Part shown: positions 60,999-64,000 of the stretch, piece after piece
How the letters are laid out: each line of letters begins with the position of its first letter
Numbering within the stretch: the stretch's first letter is position 1
NCBI GenBank assembly: GCA_037178625.1
Contig: CM074147.1
Span: 1,364,001-1,428,000, forward strand
Length of the DNA stretch: 64,000 nucleotides
Direction: 5' to 3'
DNA from: Skeletonema tropicum
Lineage: Eukaryota; Bacillariophyta; Thalassiosirophyceae; Thalassiosirales; Thalassiosiraceae
Made by a program: the position numbers and the translations under genes
Notes under the pieces: model-generated
The model's input: only the letters and a program-made list of their open reading frames with translations
Database searches by the model: none
Told to the model about the DNA's origin: nothing

Positions 60999-62195
60999 AT
61001 GATGTTTTCCACAATGTGCAGCCGACGCCGACGACGACGAGCCATTAGCATTAGTAGTAGAAGAATCAGAACAAGCCGCAGCAGCATGACGACGATACTC
61101 CTCTTCTCGACTGTGCTCTTCATCATTCTCACACATACCCACGGTGAAGGCACTACAACAACGAAAAAATGCTCTTGCTCTCCACGTGCATTCCTCTTCA
61201 AACTTGATTTAGAAACAGGATTTTGTCCGCAAATATACCCAGCAAGCGCCTTATTCGGAAGTGGTGTCAAGGACTACACCTGTCGGATATCACTCTCACC
61301 ATCAAATACTAATGACGGTGCCATGGAGACAATCATTGATCCTCCACGAACAATCCAGAGGAAAGGAGAAGCCGTTGTCAACTCCATCCAATTTATAGAG
61401 ATAGATACAATGTTTAATGTTCTACACACATCGCTAGTGAAGGATATAGAGTTGGTATCCGGAGATTCATTCCGTTATACGACCATGCAGCAGGAAGATA
61501 AAGTTGCAGGTGGAATCAGCATTATATTACGTGGAAGGAATGCAGTTGGAGATGAAAGTGAAAATATCTTTACCGTTACCTACAATAATAAATGTAATAT
61601 GCCGACGTTTCAGGGTGGCGAGAAGATTGGGTGGGTGAAAGTTGAGAATTTAATTGCTGCATCGGCTACGTCTTGTGAAGATAAAGATGTGACAACGTTC
61701 TCTGCATCATCCCCTAGCAGCTCTGCAGCTGCCCCTACATTCAAGCCAAGTGTACTCTCTATCGAAGGAGTAACTCAGCGGACACCGGACGTGATCCTTG
61801 AGGAGGTATTGAAACTGTTAGATGACGGCGACGAAAATAATCTATTCACTGATTTCCGTCTTCCTCCAGGCTTTGTCTTCTTGATCGAGCAGGCAATTGC
61901 AGCATATCATGGCAGTAGTGACGACATCTTTGATGTCATCTACACGACTACGGATGCATCGAAGTTACTAGCCTGTGATGAAAGTGATGATGTTAATTCT
62001 GGTGCATCGAAGGCTTTGATATGCGGACTACTCTCTGAAGCTCTTTGTGGTCTAGCAATGGATATAAGTGACGCTCCTATCAGCGAAGCTGCTGTCAGAA
62101 GCCCGACGTTTCATCCGTCTAGTGGAGCTACAACCACTGTTGCTATTGACTTCACTGGCAAACCTACAGTTGCGTCACGTCCTGTTCAAGATTAA
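60999..62195 (+). CDS. Secreted Cys-containing protein of a diatom-type family
   Basis: 398 residues from the ATG at 60999. An Arg-rich leader precedes a clear hydrophobic segment after the ATG at 61086 (MTTILLFSTVLFIILTHTHG), so that ATG is the more natural start for a cleavable signal peptide. The mature part opens with KKCSCSPRAFLFKLDLETGF and CP, then ALFGSGVKDYTCRISLSP, a spaced beta-rich region with SIQFIEIDTMF, SGDSFRYTTM, ISIILRGRNAVGDE and FTVTYNNKCNMPTFQGGEKI. From memory, a CxCSP...LDL...CP domain with an aspartate/tyrosine beta region recurs in many secreted diatom proteins of unknown function. The second half is helical and acidic, ending in Ser/Thr/Pro-rich sequence. Likely extracellular or cell-wall associated; function unknown. 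Confidence 0.65.
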   Translation: MMFSTMCSRRRRRRAISISSRRIRTSRSSMTTILLFSTVLFIILTHTHGEGTTTTKKCSCSPRAFLFKLDLETGFCPQIYPASALFGSGVKDYTCRISLSPSNTNDGAMETIIDPPRTIQRKGEAVVNSIQFIEIDTMFNVLHTSLVKDIELVSGDSFRYTTMQQEDKVAGGISIILRGRNAVGDESENIFTVTYNNKCNMPTFQGGEKIGWVKVENLIAASATSCEDKDVTTFSASSPSSSAAAPTFKPSVLSIEGVTQRTPDVILEEVLKLLDDGDENNLFTDFRLPPGFVFLIEQAIAAYHGSSDDIFDVIYTTTDASKLLACDESDDVNSGASKALICGLLSEALCGLAMDISDAPISEAAVRSPTFHPSSGATTTVAIDFTGKPTVASRPVQD

Positions 62196-62584
62196 GAATT
62201 AGGAGTAAGATATATTTGTATGGAACTAAGTATTAGATAATTATTATTGTATTGATAGGAAGTAAATAGAAGTAGGAAGATAAATATGTTTGCGCTTTAG
62301 ATTAAACTCAGCCTCGCTTCTTTTTATATACATGTATTGGCCTGCTTATCTTGTACTTTGCATTGAGCTAGGATTCATCCCTTGTAGATGAGGTCAAATT
62401 GCCAACACTAATCATATAATAGCTAGCAGATCATCTTTTCATATGATATCTAGCAGATCATCCATTCCATAATACATCCTATTGGGTCAAAGATGACCTT
62501 TGTTTTTGATCCTCTCTCTCCGTCTCTCTTAATTAACCTACCTATGATGTTACTTATGATGCATCCATCTATCTCTCAAGTCAT
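62196..62584. other. Convergent 3' flanks
   Basis: 389 bp between two convergent genes. A near-duplication (TAGCTAGCAGATCATC / TATCTAGCAGATCATC) sits at about 62421-62462. AT-rich stretches probably hold polyadenylation signals. No gene seen. Confidence 0.4.
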
Positions 62585-63912
62585 TCAACGCTTGCTCATC
62601 TTCATTCCAATTGCCACACCAGCAGCTAGAATGGACCCTCCCAACAGTACAGGTGAACTCAAGATTCCCTTGGCCAAATGATACGGACACAGCATATTCA
62701 TCATTGTCTTCTTCTCTTCTTGTCCTCTCACACGACCCTCTGTCTCCAAACAAATTGGATCCAAATCCTTTAAAGTCGGCAAATATTCTTGACCACACTT
62801 CTTGACAACTTCACCAACAAGTTTGACCATTTGCTCTCCCCGTCCCTGCACAGCTGTCAACACTTCCGCATGATTGGCATGTTCCACCTCCTTACCCTCC
62901 TCTTCATCAAAATACACCACCTTATTCGTAATCAAACTCAAACACAACACCGCCATACCCGAATGATGCGCCGCCAATATCTCCGGCACGGTACTCATCC
63001 CCACCGCATCGGCACCCAACATTCGTAACATGGCACACTCACTCTTACTCTCATACTGTGGTCCACTCACAAACGCATACGTTCCATTCTTATGCAAATA
63101 CTGATCAAAGTCCAAGGTCTTTGCCACATCCAACACTATATTCTGTAATTTCACATCATACAAATTACTCGTGGGTGGGAATCGTGGTCCCAATTCATCA
63201 TCATTGGGACCTACCAATGGATTCTTCCCACATAATAATGGTAGTGCAATATGATCACGAATAATCGCTACATCACCTACATTGTACGATTCTTTCAATC
63301 CACCCGCGGCATTTGTCACAATGACAAACCGTACTCCCAAACATCTCATCACTTGCACGGGTAAGACGACAGTTTGCATATCGTGTCCTTCATAACTGTG
63401 AAATCGTCCACGGAAGCAGATTGTCGGTGTGTTATCGTCGAGTGCGCCAATGACAAGTTCGCCAGAGTGACCGGCGACGGTGCAGTGGGAGGGAAAGCCG
63501 GGGATGGAGGAGTAGGGGATGGTGAGTGTGGGGTGGGTGGGGGAGAGGGCTTTGCTTAGTGAGGAGAGGCCTGATCCGCAGCTGTGTTTTATTTTAGGTG
63601 TGTACGAAGAGAATGAATGTTGGATGAGTTGTCATTTCACGTGCGAAGAATGCAAAATAAGAAGTTTAAGTACATTGTATTGCATAAAACAAAGACTCAC
63701 ATGATGCCAACCGTAGGAGCACAAATATCCAATCTCTCCAGCTCATCCAAAATATACTTGGCGGCAATCCGATACGAAACATGTGATGGATCCAATGTTG
63801 GTAAATCTTCTATGTTGTGGATGCTGCGTGGATAGCGGAAGGATTTTCCATTGGAGGTGAAGGGTGGTCGTGTGGAGTTCATCATGCTTTCCTTGGTGGG
63901 TGGTTGGCACAT
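62585..63912 (-). CDS. Purine nucleoside phosphorylase with hydrophobic C-terminal tail (two exons)
   Basis: Exon 1 63701-63912, exon 2 62585-63581, 119-bp intron (GTGAGT...CACAG), phase 2; 402 residues. Phosphorolyses purine nucleosides to base and ribose 1-phosphate. Class I PNP motifs: VGIICGSGLSSLSKAL (phosphate loop, assembled across the intron), IPGFPSHCTVAGHSGELVIG, CFRGRFHSYEGHD, VIVTNAAGGLKES, IIRDHIALPLLCGKNPLVGP, YAFVSGPQYESKSEC, LGADAVGMSTVPE and SLITNKVVYF (the base-binding N). The family is about 290 residues; this protein has an N-terminal extension of about 60 and a C-terminal one of about 70, ending PVLLGGSILAAGVAIGMKMS-KR, a tail-anchor-like hydrophobic segment followed by basic residues. 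Membrane attachment, for example to an organelle surface, is inferred from that tail. Confidence 0.88.
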
Positions 63913-64000
63913 GCTGGATTGATAGTGGATATATAGGCAGCCAGAGCAGTGATTACCTCTTTGACAATGGTTGGTTCTAATTGATAATTATTATGACAGC

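Overview
This window reads as nuclear DNA of a diatom, most likely a centric one. Coding capacity lies on both strands, in single-exon genes or genes with a few GT-AG introns of about 70-170 bp. Several proteins are of diatom types I recognise: a BspA-like leucine-rich-repeat family, a secreted CxCSP-type protein, and a STAND ATPase with a kinase-remnant N terminus. About half of the window is nested transposable elements. The diatom assignment is an inference from gene content, not from a database search.

Layout. 1-14 kb holds host genes: an Arg/Ser-rich protein (1199-2536), a broken LRR gene (3721-4580), a membrane-anchored sulfotransferase-like gene (6097-7142), folylpolyglutamate synthase with two frame disruptions (7452-9401), and a six-exon gene (9651-13874, minus) that joins a protein kinase, a sulfotransferase and a PP2C phosphatase in one polypeptide of about 1202 residues. 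That last gene is the most striking object here.

14-24 kb is mobile DNA. There is a Harbinger-like non-autonomous element (14481-15513, TTA target duplication). Next comes an element with A1...B1-A2-B2 split direct repeats (15581-23781), interrupted by a 5'-truncated LINE (16594-21502, 18-bp target duplication) whose protein carries RT, RNase H and a C-terminal ULP1-type cysteine protease. 23.8-27.7 kb has no gene I can support. 27.7-40 kb is a second, related LINE on the minus strand, split by a young Ty3/gypsy element (27753-33636, LTRs identical by eye, 5-bp target duplication). The gypsy gag and pol share one frame separated by a single TGA.

41-64 kb returns to host genes: a CLEC16A-like protein (41248-45561), a 3-kb candidate DNA transposon with long palindrome-bearing ends, a decayed transposase and a 238-bp tandem array (about 46.13-49.14 kb), a five-exon STAND ATPase (49402-53842), LSM4 (55000-55434 plus an unplaced first exon), a small coiled-coil ORF, a cyclic-nucleotide phosphodiesterase (57125-60460), a secreted diatom-type protein (60999-62195) and purine nucleoside phosphorylase with a C-terminal hydrophobic tail (62585-63912).

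The host genes cover signalling (kinase/phosphatase, PDE, STAND ATPase), sulfation, folate and purine metabolism, endolysosomal trafficking and RNA processing. Nothing in the sequence shows that they work as one pathway. Exon joins were derived by hand from splice-site consensus, reading phase and conserved motifs.
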